Positions 30,681 through 42,172 of a stretch of 64,000 nucleotides of DNA are shown here, piece by piece. A model generated the notes under the pieces. That model saw nothing but the letters and a program-made list of their open reading frames with translations. It searched no databases and was not told the origin of the DNA. The stretch comes from Homalodisca vitripennis (lineage: Eukaryota; Arthropoda; Insecta; Hemiptera; Cicadellidae), in assembly GCF_021130785.1 (NCBI RefSeq), contig NC_060214.1:107606001-107670000 (forward strand). The letters are read 5' to 3'. The position numbers and the translations under genes were made by a program. The stretch's first letter is position 1. Every line of letters begins with the position of its first letter.

Positions 30681-31860
30681 ATTTTGGGATTTATTTCCGT
30701 ATCAATAACGCCAAGGGAGTCTCATATCTGAACTTTTCACAATGTTCCTTAATTAATTATCTTTTACTTGTCATATCACAGCAACAGACGGACATATTAT
30801 ACTACTCGTTGGCATAACCTCCAAAGTTACAAACAGAAAATGATCTGTGCGAACAACTTATATAACATTATACTTAATATTAGGTCTTTTAATTTTAGTA
30901 ATCGCTACTTTTTTTAACGGAATTTACGTTTTAAACACAATAACGGCAGACTGTGTTTAATGTGTTGAGCTGAGAAAGTTCATACATTGCAGACATATTA
31001 TACGACTTGAGAAGCATGATTTAAAGAATGAGGAGGGCATTCCTAGTTGCTACCCTCAGGGAAATTGAAGTCTCCGTGTATGTACAGATGGCAAATCACG
31101 GGATTCTCATGGCTTCGTCTAAAGCATTTGAAAATTCTAGGTAATTTCCGGCTAGTTGAGTAGAATGTAAACGCCTCCCAAAACAGGTCTGAGGATGTTC
31201 TTTAGAGTAATTGAGACAAAAAGGCTTTTGACTAGGATGAATAAGGGGCATACGAGGATTGAAGACTCCGCTGCTTTTAGATTGACATATTTCCTTAATG
31301 ATATCGTCGTTTAGAGATGCTAGATAATAGGTTAGGTTAAGTTATAAGAAGAATATCGCATACACAAATCAGGCTTAGAAATAATTAATTTGTTGAGCTT
31401 GGTGCAGAGTCCATTAAGATTCTGGTAGCCAATGCGTACTTTGGTCCTGCCTGACCAGGAAGCGGGGGTTTTGAGGCTATTTTCACAATCATTAGGATTC
31501 TATTAATAGTATTTAATAGTACCTAATACTAATTCTCTCCTAACTTAAACCGATTTCCCAACTCATCCCTAAGAGCCGGTTGGCGACAGTACCGCGGAAG
31601 GAGCACGGCAGGGCCGTGGCAGGGAGCGTGTTACAAAGATGACCTGTTGGGTGCTCAGCCGCCGCCTCACCGGTTATTTTGTCACCCGACAGGGTGTCTT
31701 ATATAATATAAAACAAAATATTACTATATATATAATTAATATATTAATATTAATGATAAAGTACTTGCAGTGACATAAGGGTCAAGGCAAGTCTTTCTTC
31801 ATTACAAATACACTTCATTAGTGTTTTTCTTCGGCCTTGGAAGTAGGTTGAGTAAATACT
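30681..31860. other. No gene recognised; GC-richer stretch at 31560-31680
   Basis: AT-rich except for a GC-rich segment at 31560-31680 containing AGCCGGTTGGCGACAGTACC. It has the look of a LINE 5' or 3' region, but no motif confirms it. Confidence 0.25.
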
Positions 31861-31889
31861 TGAACTTTTGAAATCCCATCCGAAAGTAT

Positions 31890-32130
31890 CTAATAAAATA
31901 AAGCGGATCATCCTTCAACCTTCAAAAAAGAGTGTGGAACTCTCCCTCCTCGTCTCACGCAAGAAATACTTTGTGTACCCAATACGTCTATTTCCTTTAA
32001 TTTTACTTTTTCGTTTACGTAACGAGACATTAGCAGCTGTTGCGATCACAACGTCCTCCTCGTCCGTGTCCAATTTAACAATTGAATCCTTCAGAGCATG
32101 GCCTCCAGAGTCAACAACGTTCACAGTCTG
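31890..32130 (-). pseudogene. Possible Harbinger-type transposase N-terminal fragment
   Basis: The minus-strand frame reads LDTDEEDVVIATAANVSL, a basic patch, then RRIGYTKYFLRETRRES. Many PIF/Harbinger transposases begin with an acidic segment followed by an RRxWVxPxLxxR motif, which this resembles in position and spacing. No DDE core follows. The opposite-strand ORF at 31868-32158 is taken as its shadow. Confidence 0.4.
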
Positions 32131-32776
32131 TGCAATAGCGACGTGTAGTGAGCTCTAAGCTTGGCGATAGTTATATTGAGGTACCACATTAGATACATGA
32201 GTTTGGATTGGCTCCTCTTGTGGAAAGAATACAGCTGAACAGCCCTGTGTTTTTAGAGAGGATGCTGACTGGAGATAATGACTGCCCTCAACTTCTTTCC
32301 TTAAGGCTATAAACATATTATACCAAAATGTTATAAAATTTATCCGATGAATGGCAGCACCTCTTTGGCCAAATTTATTTTTTTTAATATTTAACTCATT
32401 TTAGTTAAGAATTATACAAGCATAAAATTTGTTTTATTTAAAATAATAAAATGATTAAAAATAACATCGATTTAAAATTTGAAAATGAAAATTTGTAGAT
32501 ACATTTTATAGACGATAGATATGCAATTTCTATTTTTGAAATCGGTTAAATAGTTTACCAGAATCCTTATTTGGTTATTGTCCTTGTTTATCTCTTGGCA
32601 GCCGTACGTTACCACCGAACCACGGCGTGCTTCTCGGCAGTAAATTCTCACTTAGCACAAATTTTAGAACTTCAAAAATAGCAATCTTTTGTGGTACGTA
32701 TTAAACATCTAAGTTGAAGAAAACAATCAATAGCTTGTGTACAGACTACATATTTTATACATATATATGTACCTAC
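32131..32776. other. No gene recognised
   Basis: AT-rich sequence without identifiable coding or repeat structure. Confidence 0.35.
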
Positions 32777-32777
32777 C

Positions 32778-33269
32778 CAGGGTGTTCACAAATGGGCATA
32801 ACAACCTTATGTGATAGTGCTCATAATTTCAAACAAAAATACATTTAAATATGTCGAGAAATGCCTCGTTTTGCCGCTATCGGCCATTGAAAAAAAATGT
32901 ATATAACAATTTTAATCTATTTCTTGTTTAAATGACAAAGTTATTGTTACTTAAAGATGAAAATGCGTTTCGCTCCATTTTTGACATTTGACATGGGTAT
33001 TTCTTTAAAACTTCTTAACTTACAGTTATGGCTCACTAACGTATTTTAGTCCATTTATCACGTCTAAAACTATAAGAAACTATTGCATTTGCCCCTTAAG
33101 TTACTTTATCAGGATTTCAGGAAAACCTTGTTTTAAATAGTGAGCTGAAATCCGGGTGAAATCTATCCTCAGTCGCATTTTTAGACCCATATTTATATAA
33201 ACTTTTGTCATCATTTTTATATAGAGAATGAGCTCTCACAGTTTCTACATATCCTCGTGAATCACCCTG
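32778..33269. mobile_element. MITE with CAGGGTG termini
   Basis: The left end reads CAGGGTGTTCACAAA and the right end, inverted, ACAGGGTGATTCACGAG. Elements with CAGGGTGATTCA-type ends are common in insect genomes. It is about 490 bp long with no coding. The target duplication is not clear, so the superfamily is left open. Confidence 0.6.
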
Positions 33270-33707
33270 TACGGTATATACATGCCTATATCAATCTGGC
33301 GGTCGTAAGGCGTGACCATTATTTGACTGGCATCCTAAATAAAAGAGTATACTAAGATATCTTTGAGTTTATTAGTGTTAAATGCTAATTTAATAATGTA
33401 ACAACGATACCAGGACAGTATCATAATTGGACGTAGGAAAATCAATATTGATAAATATGGCTGGGGTAAGAATTTGCTGTCACTCAACGCAAGCGTATAT
33501 AGGTTAATTCGGCTGCCGTATATATGTATTTAGCGGTCAACGTGTCTCATGCTCACTCACGGAAGACCACGCGCATATCAAAGGCTGCGATTTACCTTCT
33601 TTTAGATAATTAATTATCCGCAGCGTCGCTGCGCGCTGTCTTTGCAAGAGTAAAATTTTGGATTGTCTTGTTAAATCTATATATTATGTTAAATCTATAT
33701 ATATTGT

Positions 33708-33710
<3 letters not shown>

Positions 33711-33789
<79 letters not shown>
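33711..33789. repeat. (AT)n microsatellite
   Basis: About 79 bp of uninterrupted AT dinucleotides, directly joined to the start of a Helitron-like repeat copy. Confidence 0.97.
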
Positions 33790-33794
<5 letters not shown>

Positions 33795-34487
33795 GAATGT
33801 TTGTATGTTTGTCCTTTATGGAATCGTGAACTATTGGACCGATCATGATGAAAATTTGTACGTATATGTATTTTTCCACGGAGAAGGTTTATAAGCTATG
33901 CCCATCCCTTTCCCGATTCAGGATTCCGCCCCACTGGTTACAGAAATACCCATAAGAAATGCATTGCAGCAAACATATGTTAACGTCTTTTCAAATTTTT
34001 AATCAGCTGTTCTTTGTAAACATATATTACACTTATAGTTTTAAAGCATAGAGTAAGCTTAAGAGAAACGACAAATTTTGTTTAAACTGTTTTTGCAATC
34101 ACTGTTAAACATAGACTTTACTATCCAGATAATACAATTCAAATTTGACGTAAAAATTCACCTTTAACTGCAATATTTATTTAATATAAACCATGCTCAT
34201 GCTTGATCAGAAGAGTAATGCAGATATCATAATTACTATCTTACGTTGGCTACAAATATAAAGAATGTTATAAAATCAACCTTAGTTGTTTTTTTTGACA
34301 GAAGTATGGTTCTCAAAACTCCGTGTGTACATATTCTCTCGATCGAGACAACAAAGCAAGCTCAATCGTGGCATCGGAGATATAACTAATTTAATCTAAA
34401 ATTTATTATAGTAAAAAAAAAATTTACTAAGTAATATAAGGACTTCGGTTCTTAAGATTTGCGTGCGAAGCCGTGGGTAACAGCTAG
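33790..34487 (+). mobile_element. Helitron-like repeat, copy A
   Basis: Starts AAAAATGAATGTTTGTATG after the (AT)n tract, contains TTGGACCGATCATGATG, and ends GCGTGCGAAGCCGTGGGTAA followed by CAGCTAG. The 3' end (GC-rich hairpin-like sequence, then CTAG) matches the non-autonomous Helitron-like families seen in many insects. There is no coding of its own. Confidence 0.6.
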
Positions 34488-34699
34488 ATAGAGGCAGGAA
34501 TATGGTACATACCTTCATAATACGCCCAAGAGGCTCACGATGGAACGACTATCAATTATCTCAGCAATGTTTAGAATGTGATAGAAAAAGAATAAGTGAA
34601 TATAGTGTACTGTTTTCAACGGGAAATTGCGTGCGAAGCCGCGGGCAACTTTTGCAAAAAATTATTGAAATGCGCAGCAAAGCGCGCCGGGCCCGCTAG
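34488..34699 (+). mobile_element. Helitron-like repeat, truncated 3' piece
   Basis: A fragment sharing the GCGTGCGAAGCCGCGGGCAA 3' signature. An additional AGCGCGCCGGGCCCGCTAG ending abuts a short TA run and the next copy. Confidence 0.5.
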
Positions 34700-34701
34700 T
34701 A

Positions 34702-35192
34702 TATATATATAAATGAATGTTTGTGTGTTTGTCCTTTATAGACTCAGAAACTATTTGACCGATCATTATGAAAATTTGTATGTATATGTATTTTTCCACG
34801 TAGAAGGTTTATATGCTATGTCCATTGATGTAACTCACCACCAGGAAGCGCTGCAAAATATATGTTATCAAAGCGCCTGCACATTGTAAACTACAATTAC
34901 GAGATAAGTTGTGTTTAATAACCACACACTATGTGAAGGCGCTAAGTTTTTATGGATAGTTGTCTTTCAAATGAATTTCTGTTTGGCCTTATAGCTTGAA
35001 TGTTAGACCACTTTATTATCAAGTACATGTACGTGTACAATGGCTACAAACATGCACTTTTGGCAGATTTTCTTGATAGTGTCAACAAGGTAAACTCTAC
35101 ATCGGCGTTGACAATATAATTCACTTGAACCAGAAGTGCTCATACACGAGCAAAGCTTACAAAAAGCGTGCGAAGCCGCGGGGAACAGCTAG
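34702..35192 (+). mobile_element. Helitron-like repeat, copy B
   Basis: Begins in a short (AT)n run and AAATGAATGTTTGTGTG, runs parallel to copy A through the TTTTTCCACGTAGAAGG block, then diverges. It ends GCGTGCGAAGCCGCGGGGAA followed by CAGCTAG. Copies A, the truncated piece and B are head-to-tail. Confidence 0.6.
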
Positions 35193-35289
35193 TTTTAAAT
35201 AAATATAATTATTATTCCTATTGTGTGGTCTTCACAATTCTTTCATTAATTATACAAAAATAAACAAACAATTTTAAAAATTTAGATGT

Positions 35290-35720
35290 AAAAGGATGTT
35301 TATTGGTACATTCTTAATTTTGTCAGGAAGCTTGTTAAATATGTTGGTCCTAAATACTCAATGGACTTTTGAAATTAACTTAATTGGTGTTGCAAGACTT
35401 CATTTATGGTGGGTAGGATAGTTATAATTCCATAGGTAAAATGATTCAATAATTGTAGAGTAGGGTTATACGTTGATGTAAAATAAATAAAGCAAGAATG
35501 TAAAGTTCTCGCGGATAAAAATCTCCCTGTAGCTTTCCCTCCAATTTAAACCACAAATGAGGAGGACAATACTTCTCTTTATCATAAAAACACGGTTGAC
35601 TGAAATCATTGAAGCCGTCCCATAAGCCCATATGACAGTCCTTCGGGTGACGCATTCGCTCTTGACCAGCAGGTGGACAATCTTCACTCCACATGACTGC
35701 CTACAACATGAGTGACTCAT
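35290..35720 (-). pseudogene. LINE ORF2 C-terminal fragment
   Basis: In shifting frames the minus strand reads YILALFILHQRITLLYNY, NYPTHHK and, near 35330-35390, FRTNIFNKLPDKIKNVP. The last matches the xxFNxLPxxIKN block near the end of LINE ORF2. The fragment is old and heavily mutated. Confidence 0.45.
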
Positions 35721-36060
35721 CAGCTCGAGCCTACGGCCCTAGTGCTGTGGCCATGCAAACTTCCTAAACTGGTATGACCACATCAAACTGTTTGCAGGCC
35801 TTCATGTTACAAATTTGAAAAACTAAAACTATATTGTTGTTGTGCCGGTTGCCGGAATTATTTGTATGGATTTCTTATTTTTTATTTTACATTTTTCTTT
35901 ACAAATCTACCCGCATCGTAACATAGATTACAAATTATTCTTCACAGCCCCGGCCTAACTAGTGTCTTCCAGTTATTACTCATCACACTATTTATTGCCA
36001 TCATTAAACAACTATAGTTTCCTACAAACACACCAGAAGCGCCTTTAACGACTTATCAAG

Positions 36061-36200
36061 TCAAATCGGTGATCCCGTTCCGCCATTCAAGTACATAGCA
36101 CCACAGCCGCAGCTACATATTTCTCCAGGGTTGGCAAGCCCTAAATTTACCGCCTTTTTCCACTGCTCAACATCAGTTGTAAAAAATGTTTTCCGCTTCT
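36061..36200 (-). other. Short coding-like stretch of unknown origin
   Basis: The minus strand reads KTFFTTDVEQWKKAVNLGLA and then NPGEICSCGCGAMYLNGGTG before a stop at 36061-36063. Composition is protein-like with a Cys-rich patch. I do not recognise a family, and no convincing splice acceptor or partner exon was seen. Confidence 0.2.
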
Positions 36201-36242
36201 AAATCAGCATGTACATAATAATAATTATTATTATATTTGTTA

Positions 36243-37822
36243 CTAGCAGTTACCCGCGGCTTCGCACGCAATTTTAGAGATCTAAGAGCGTCCTTCTTCG
36301 TGAATTCATTTATGATGTAATATTATATGATGGAATTTTATAACAATTTTTCCACTATTAATAAAACTTGTACTGGTTTTTTCAGGTATTGCGCGTGTCA
36401 AAGTATATATTTTTGGTTTAATTAAATTACACTTCTGACGTCCCAGTTAAATCCCTTTCCTAATATTCCAATCAAGGAAATACAAACAGGTCTCAGAAAC
36501 TTTCTTTAGTCAAAAACATATACTTCCGGCCTTTTTAATTTACATCTCCCGTTGAAAGATATCCCCACTGTTTAAGTTGAGTTTGTCTTATTGTACCATT
36601 AAGAAAGTATATATACCTACGAAGGAGTTAAAAAAATGGTGTACGGCCTTTTTACCAACGAAATGTCTATAAGTGTCTATTCCCACCGTTGGACTAGCTT
36701 GCTAGCTAGATGGTGCCACAGTTACGTTCTCCTTTTCCCTATAAAGAAAATATATAGCCTACATATTATGTTGGTTTACAAGCACTACTTCTGTCAAAAC
36801 TGACCCTTGTAAGGTACTTTCCGGTCTAAGGTACTTCAAATGTTATAATTGGGTTTGTTGTTTTATTACGACCAAGAAAATAAATATACTTACGTAAAAC
36901 TTAAAAGTTACTGTGGTTAAATGTATCTATTTCAGATGTTTAATTTCACTTCTTGTCTAATTTATTTATCATTTCATAGTTGAGTTTGCGTTGTTGCAAC
37001 GATCAAAAAAATATGTATACATGTAGGTTTTGGAAGATAACTTACATAAAAAGCTTCTATTTTCGGTCTACAATATTTCTGGTAATATATTTGATTTTAA
37101 TTTTTTTAACCCCAATGAAGAAAATATATGCATAAAAAAGCTTTAAAAGACTGCTTTGGTCACTTGTATTCTTCTTCAGGTTTAAGGGATACAATATACA
37201 ACTGTTTCAACTATGTTCATTTCAAATGTCTAAATAATCGTCAAAAATAAGCTTTGCGAGATAGAATTAGACTTTAATCTAGAAAAGAATGAGTTGTTAA
37301 GGCATATTTGCATCCATTCCCCCGTTTTTTTCTGAAGTCACAGTAAAAATATCATATACTAAGTTAAAAGAACCAACCAGCCTCGAATACTTTACGTGCA
37401 AACATTCACAGCTTTGCTCATTAATGTGGTATTTATAATAACGTTTAAATAGTATTTACTATACATTATACAGTTTGATTGGTCACAGGTGAAATCTGTA
37501 ATTAAAATTAGATAATAACTTTCCCTTTCCAATCTGGATAATACGTACTACTGATCAAGCACTGCGTAGTTAGTATTTTCTAAAATTTAAGTGCAAACAA
37601 ATGTGTCTGTCTTTTTGCTAAGCTTCAGTTAAACTTGTTTACTGTTAGTTAACTTTTTATTGTTTTTCGTAAATATTATTATTTCAAATTCTATAGTATT
37701 ACAGAAATACTAAAAGAAATAAAATTCCATAAAAGAATTCGCCGAATTTGGCCCAGTCGTTTTCGAGATTAGCGCTTAGAAACACATTTAACTGTACATT
37801 TTTATTTATAATATTAGAAAGA
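36243..37822 (-). mobile_element. Non-autonomous Helitron-like element with canonical ends
   Basis: On the minus strand it starts TCTTTCTAATATTATAAA preceded by A, and ends GCGTGCGAAGCCGCGGGTAA then CTGCTAG followed by T. The form A|TC...CTAG|T fits Helitron insertion between A and T. It is 1580 bp long with no Rep-helicase coding. Confidence 0.7.
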
Positions 37823-39715
37823 TGAAAACAAACGAAAAGTGGCCAAACGGCCTGTTTAGTTTTTATTGTTACGTTTTTAAAATTTAACTTTCTTTCGTCA
37901 TCCCGATATCCTCCTGGTGGCTGCGATACTATTTAAGAACAACTCAAACATAAAACCTGCAATTTAAATCTTTCAATGCATTTAAACTGGTGTTAATATC
38001 GCTAAAAAACTGCATAATTACCTGGTAAGAGTGACATGCTTCGTTAACTCCGCATACGTGATTTTAAATCTATATAGCTCATTATGCCCAATGGACCGAT
38101 ATACATAAAGTCATACAGTATATTTTTTCATCCTCCTTTCAGAGGAAAGAGAAATTGTGTTAGCCTACTAAGAGACAGGCTTCAATGACGCTCAGCCAAA
38201 TTCCATGGTTGGACATGAACTATCATATAACCCATTCTTGTCTACGTAGAAACGAAGTGTAATTCAGCTAATTTAAAGTCTAGAGATAAAATCTTTCTTG
38301 AGATATCTTGTCACATGATACATTAATATGTTTTATTAGTAGGCCTACGACAGATTTTAGAGCAGTGTTAAAATAATAAAAGTTTGGGTGAGCTAGTAAG
38401 AGTACTACAACAGAAGAGTAATTATTGTACACAGTTAGTGTGAAAATGTATTTATTCAAAGAGTTAAGAAATTTTAAAGCTGTAATTTGGTTTAGTAGCT
38501 ACCAAAAACCGTTACTGACATAACTGGTATTTATTATTCGTAAATAATTTATTTTATATGTATAAATGAAGAAATAAACGATCTAAATTTAATTACTTCC
38601 CGTAATTTTGTAGTTCTGCTAGTTATTTTGTGATAACGCTCAAACACGGGTGTTCTTTTGAACCGACAATAAAGCGATGCGCGCGTAGACTAACAAAAGT
38701 ATGCGTAAACAGTAGTTGAAATGCAATTATAAAATATTTGTATAATTTTGCCGCCCTGGGAAAACGACCCCCTGCCACCCCTACCTGCGGCTCTTCATAG
38801 CACGCTCGCTTAATTACCGCTCATATACTCACCAAACTCATAGTAATATTTTATTTTTTCTAGATTAAAGCCTGTACACAGTTAATTTAACACAACGCGA
38901 TTGTTTTTAGTCATCGCCTCATCAACCTGCTCGACAAAGAAAGGGTGCACCCTCCGAGACTTACAGTCTCGACGAAGGTTACGCCAAATGTCCGTTTTAA
39001 ATTATTTTTACATTTCTTTGATACAGTCCACTACTCTTAAAGACTTGACATAATTTTTTGGTTATCCGATCCGGATTGTTTAAAATATTTTAAAAACTAA
39101 ATCACGTCTGTGGGCAGGGCTGGATATACATATGGGCTTAATGGGCTATAGCTCATTGGTCATTGGGCTATAGCCTAGAATTCACGGGGAGGCAAATTTT
39201 GGTAAAAAATAAATTATTCCTAAAGTTAAAAATATGTGACAAAATTGCTTGTAATAAATTTGTAAACATAACAGTTTGTAAATTGGAATTGTTTAAGCAA
39301 TTACTCGCTAATATATTCCATTTATTTCGTAGTCCTGATATTAATGAAATAGGGTACCGTATGTTCCGGGACGCGACAGTACTCGCCCGCAAGTAGTCAG
39401 CCGATAACTCTGGGCCAAGTTACCGAGCCCGCAAGAGCTGTCAGGCCAGGTGGCCTAATAAATTTCAGATGACCTAAATCCTAAATCTAAGTATTATTAA
39501 AATCAGAATCAAGTTATTGTATTGTAATTCCTAACTACATCTTCTTAAATTTGATTGTCCTTAATCCAACAGAAATTTGTTTACTTTCTTTTCATGATTT
39601 GCCAGTTTGTGAATGTTGTGACATCTAATATTTTATGGTAAAAACAATAACTGCAACTATAAGAAGCGTAACTTCAATGTTGAAAATTCAACATATTTTA
39701 TTTGAGTTTTATTAC
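37823..39715. other. No gene recognised; part of a dispersed repeat
   Basis: AT-rich. The segment 38175-38300, with ACGCTCAGCCAAAT and AATTTAAAGTCTA, resembles 54600-54710, so both are copies of an unidentified dispersed repeat. A sequence near 39115 (GGGCAGGGCTGGATA) looks like a hAT-type terminus, but no partner end was fixed. Confidence 0.35.
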
Positions 39716-40117
39716 AAGCTTAGCGTGGCCGCCTCGCTGCCGCCGACATCACGTCGACCCACGGAGGTACCAAGTTACAGTACGCGCGCTGAAGGTTCGG
39801 CTCCGAGTCAACCGAGCGGACTATGGCGGGGGACGGGTGGATTGCCCGATATAACAACTGTTCTGCAGACATCCGCCAATGTTTGGCCCGCTGCAGTTTG
39901 AATATTTATTGTCCCTGTTCTCCCTCACAATCGAGTATTCACTGAAGTGGACAAGTGGTTTAAGTGCGTTATACACAATTCATTAGTTTAGTTAGTAGTG
40001 GGTTAGTGAATTTTGGTAGTTGTAGGGCGTTACAAATTATTTAATATTATCCTTCCTATTAAGGTTATATTACAAGTTTTAGTAGTTTTGTTTTGATTCA
40101 TCATCTCAGTCGGTATA

Positions 40118-40207
40118 ATGGCCCGATACGTTTCCAAAGTGGCTCGAGGAAAAACTACGAGAAGAGGTGTCGGTGATACATTCCACTTCAGACTAAGTTA
40201 CGGCTAA
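40118..40207 (+). CDS. Short open frame upstream of LINE ORF2
   Basis: Twenty-nine codons, MARYVSKVARGKTTRRG followed by VGDTFHFRLSYG and TAA, 33 bp ahead of ORF2. It is basic and may be the stub of a deleted ORF1 or a chance frame. No domain can be recognised at this length. Confidence 0.25.
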   Translation: MARYVSKVARGKTTRRGVGDTFHFRLSYG

Positions 40208-40240
40208 TGTAAACTATGTATTTCCCCCGTTGCTTCTGCC

Positions 40241-42172
40241 TTGGACTTCAGTCCAGGTGATGTACGCAACGGCTTTCATAATAGCTCCCTGAAGGTCCTT
40301 CATCAGAATATACGGGGTTTAAATTCTAATTATGAAACTCTCCAGCTTTTCATTCAGGAAGAAAATCCAATGGTGGTGTGTATTAGTGAGCATCACGTTA
40401 ACCAATTCGGCATTTTGCAATTGGATGGTTATGTGATGGCAAGTTCGTTCTGTAGATCCGGAATGGAAAAGGGTGGAGTTGCTCTCTTCATTAAACCAGA
40501 TGCTTCCTTTTCCCTTATTGATGTCTCTAACTACTGCGTTGAAGGTTTCTGTGAATTGGTGGCCATTTCTGTTGAGCTAGGCAGTGGAAAACTTTATATA
40601 GTTGGGGTATATAGACCCCCCCTTAATTGCAAGGAGGTCTTCTACAAAAATATTTATGATTGTCTTTCACAGGTTATGAAAGGGAGTGCAAATACAATTG
40701 TCCTGGGCGATTTCAATATTGATTTAGCGGGTTCTTCCAACGACTCCAAAACTATACTAAACGATATGCTGTCCTTTGGTCTTCGCCAAACCATTCGTTC
40801 GTATACACGAGAGTTTAAGAAGTCTAGGACCCTGATTGATCATATATACACAGATATACCTGAACCCTGTTTTTCGAGCTCTGTTATAGTGTCATACTTA
40901 AGTGACCATCATGCACAGGCTGCAATTGTTGGCTCTCAATCATCTTCAAAGTCATCCCCAGCTCTTTTCCGCTACAACCGTGTTTTCTCAGAGGAAAACA
41001 TTAGTCTCTTCAAATATTACTTGAATAAGGAAAACTGGGCTGATTTGTATTCATTGACTGACTTAAATGCAAAGTTTGAGCTGTTCTTGAGTCACATTGA
41101 CTATTATTTCAACGTTTGTTTCCCCTTGGTCAGGAGAAAGGTCCCTTCAGAGAGTAGGGACAAGTGTAGGATTAAGCTAGATGGTGAGGCAATAAGGGTT
41201 AGGGAACAGTTAAGATCCTCTTACTTGGAATCGAAAGATTTGCCTTCTGTCCACCCCCTTAGGCAAAGATATCTTGGCCTCAAGAAGTTGTATCGTAAGC
41301 TTATTCTGAAACTCAAGTCTGATAGTGTGGCTAAGCGGCTCAGTACGTCATCTAATAAAACCAAAACACTTTGGGGGATCGTTAATCAGAGTCGAGGTTC
41401 ACATGACTTTAAAAAGTACCAAAAACCAGAAATCAGGAATAATTTAGGAGAGGTTGTTAATGATCCCTCAGAAGTGTGTAATATTTTCAATGATTATTTT
41501 CTTAATGTGGTTGATAAGTCCAACAAGGTTCCGCCTAATATTAGCTCTTCTGCCTTGAGCACATGTCCTCTGAATTCGTTTTTCTTGTCGCCTACTAATC
41601 CTATGGAGATTGCTGAGTCAGTTCGCAGCCTAAAATCAAAGAATTCCGCTGGTTCAGATGGAATATCATCTGCTTTGTTGAAAAACGTAGTCTTAGAGCT
41701 GGCAGAGCCACTCAGTGAATGGATTAATCATTCATTTTCAATGGGTATATTTCCTGACTGTTTGAAACTCGCTATGGTCACCCCTTTGTACAAGAAAGGC
41801 TGCAATCTGGACTGTTCAAATTACAGGCCGATTTCTGTAGTTTCAACCTTCTCTAAAGTTATAGAGAAAATAGTATTAAAAAGGCTTTGGAGTTTCCTAC
41901 AGCACAACAAGCTGATGTTTCAACATCAATATGGGTTCACCCAAGGGAAAAGTACTGTTGACGCAATGTTCTGTGTCGTGCAGAACATTGTTGATACTAT
42001 TGACTCGGGTAACCGGTCTAGTGGCTTATTTTTTGATTTAACTAAAGCCTTTGATTTAGTTGATCACGTTCTTCTTCTAAATAAATTGTCTATCATGGGG
42101 ATTAGAGGTGTCGCACTTCAGTGGTTTCAATCATATCTGGTCAAAAGGGCACAGTTTGTTGAGTTCTATTGA
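40241..42172 (+). CDS. LINE endonuclease and N-terminal reverse transcriptase
   Basis: A 643-residue frame. The endonuclease has VLHQNIRGLNSNYETL (residues about 19-34), CISEHHV, IVGVYRPP, VLGDFNIDL and LSDHHAQAA, all the conserved positions of the LINE apurinic-type nuclease. After a linker, RT begins with SAGSDGISSALLKN, VTPLYKKG, NYRPISVVSTFSKVIEK, YGFTQGKSTVDA and FFDLTKAFDLVDHVL. The frame runs out at VEFY near 42170 because of a one-base change; the rest of RT is in the overlapping frame at 42108-43160. Only this frameshift separates the copy from a complete ORF2. Confidence 0.9.
   Translation: MDFSPGDVRNGFHNSSLKVLHQNIRGLNSNYETLQLFIQEENPMVVCISEHHVNQFGILQLDGYVMASSFCRSGMEKGGVALFIKPDASFSLIDVSNYCVEGFCELVAISVELGSGKLYIVGVYRPPLNCKEVFYKNIYDCLSQVMKGSANTIVLGDFNIDLAGSSNDSKTILNDMLSFGLRQTIRSYTREFKKSRTLIDHIYTDIPEPCFSSSVIVSYLSDHHAQAAIVGSQSSSKSSPALFRYNRVFSEENISLFKYYLNKENWADLYSLTDLNAKFELFLSHIDYYFNVCFPLVRRKVPSESRDKCRIKLDGEAIRVREQLRSSYLESKDLPSVHPLRQRYLGLKKLYRKLILKLKSDSVAKRLSTSSNKTKTLWGIVNQSRGSHDFKKYQKPEIRNNLGEVVNDPSEVCNIFNDYFLNVVDKSNKVPPNISSSALSTCPLNSFFLSPTNPMEIAESVRSLKSKNSAGSDGISSALLKNVVLELAEPLSEWINHSFSMGIFPDCLKLAMVTPLYKKGCNLDCSNYRPISVVSTFSKVIEKIVLKRLWSFLQHNKLMFQHQYGFTQGKSTVDAMFCVVQNIVDTIDSGNRSSGLFFDLTKAFDLVDHVLLLNKLSIMGIRGVALQWFQSYLVKRAQFVEFY

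Noticed and set aside
31868..32158. 96-codon plus-strand ORF
   Set aside because: The antisense frame resembles a Harbinger transposase start; the plus-strand product shows no motif.
33610..33894. Overlapping Tyr/Ile repeat ORFs on both strands
   Set aside because: Artefact of the (AT)n microsatellite.
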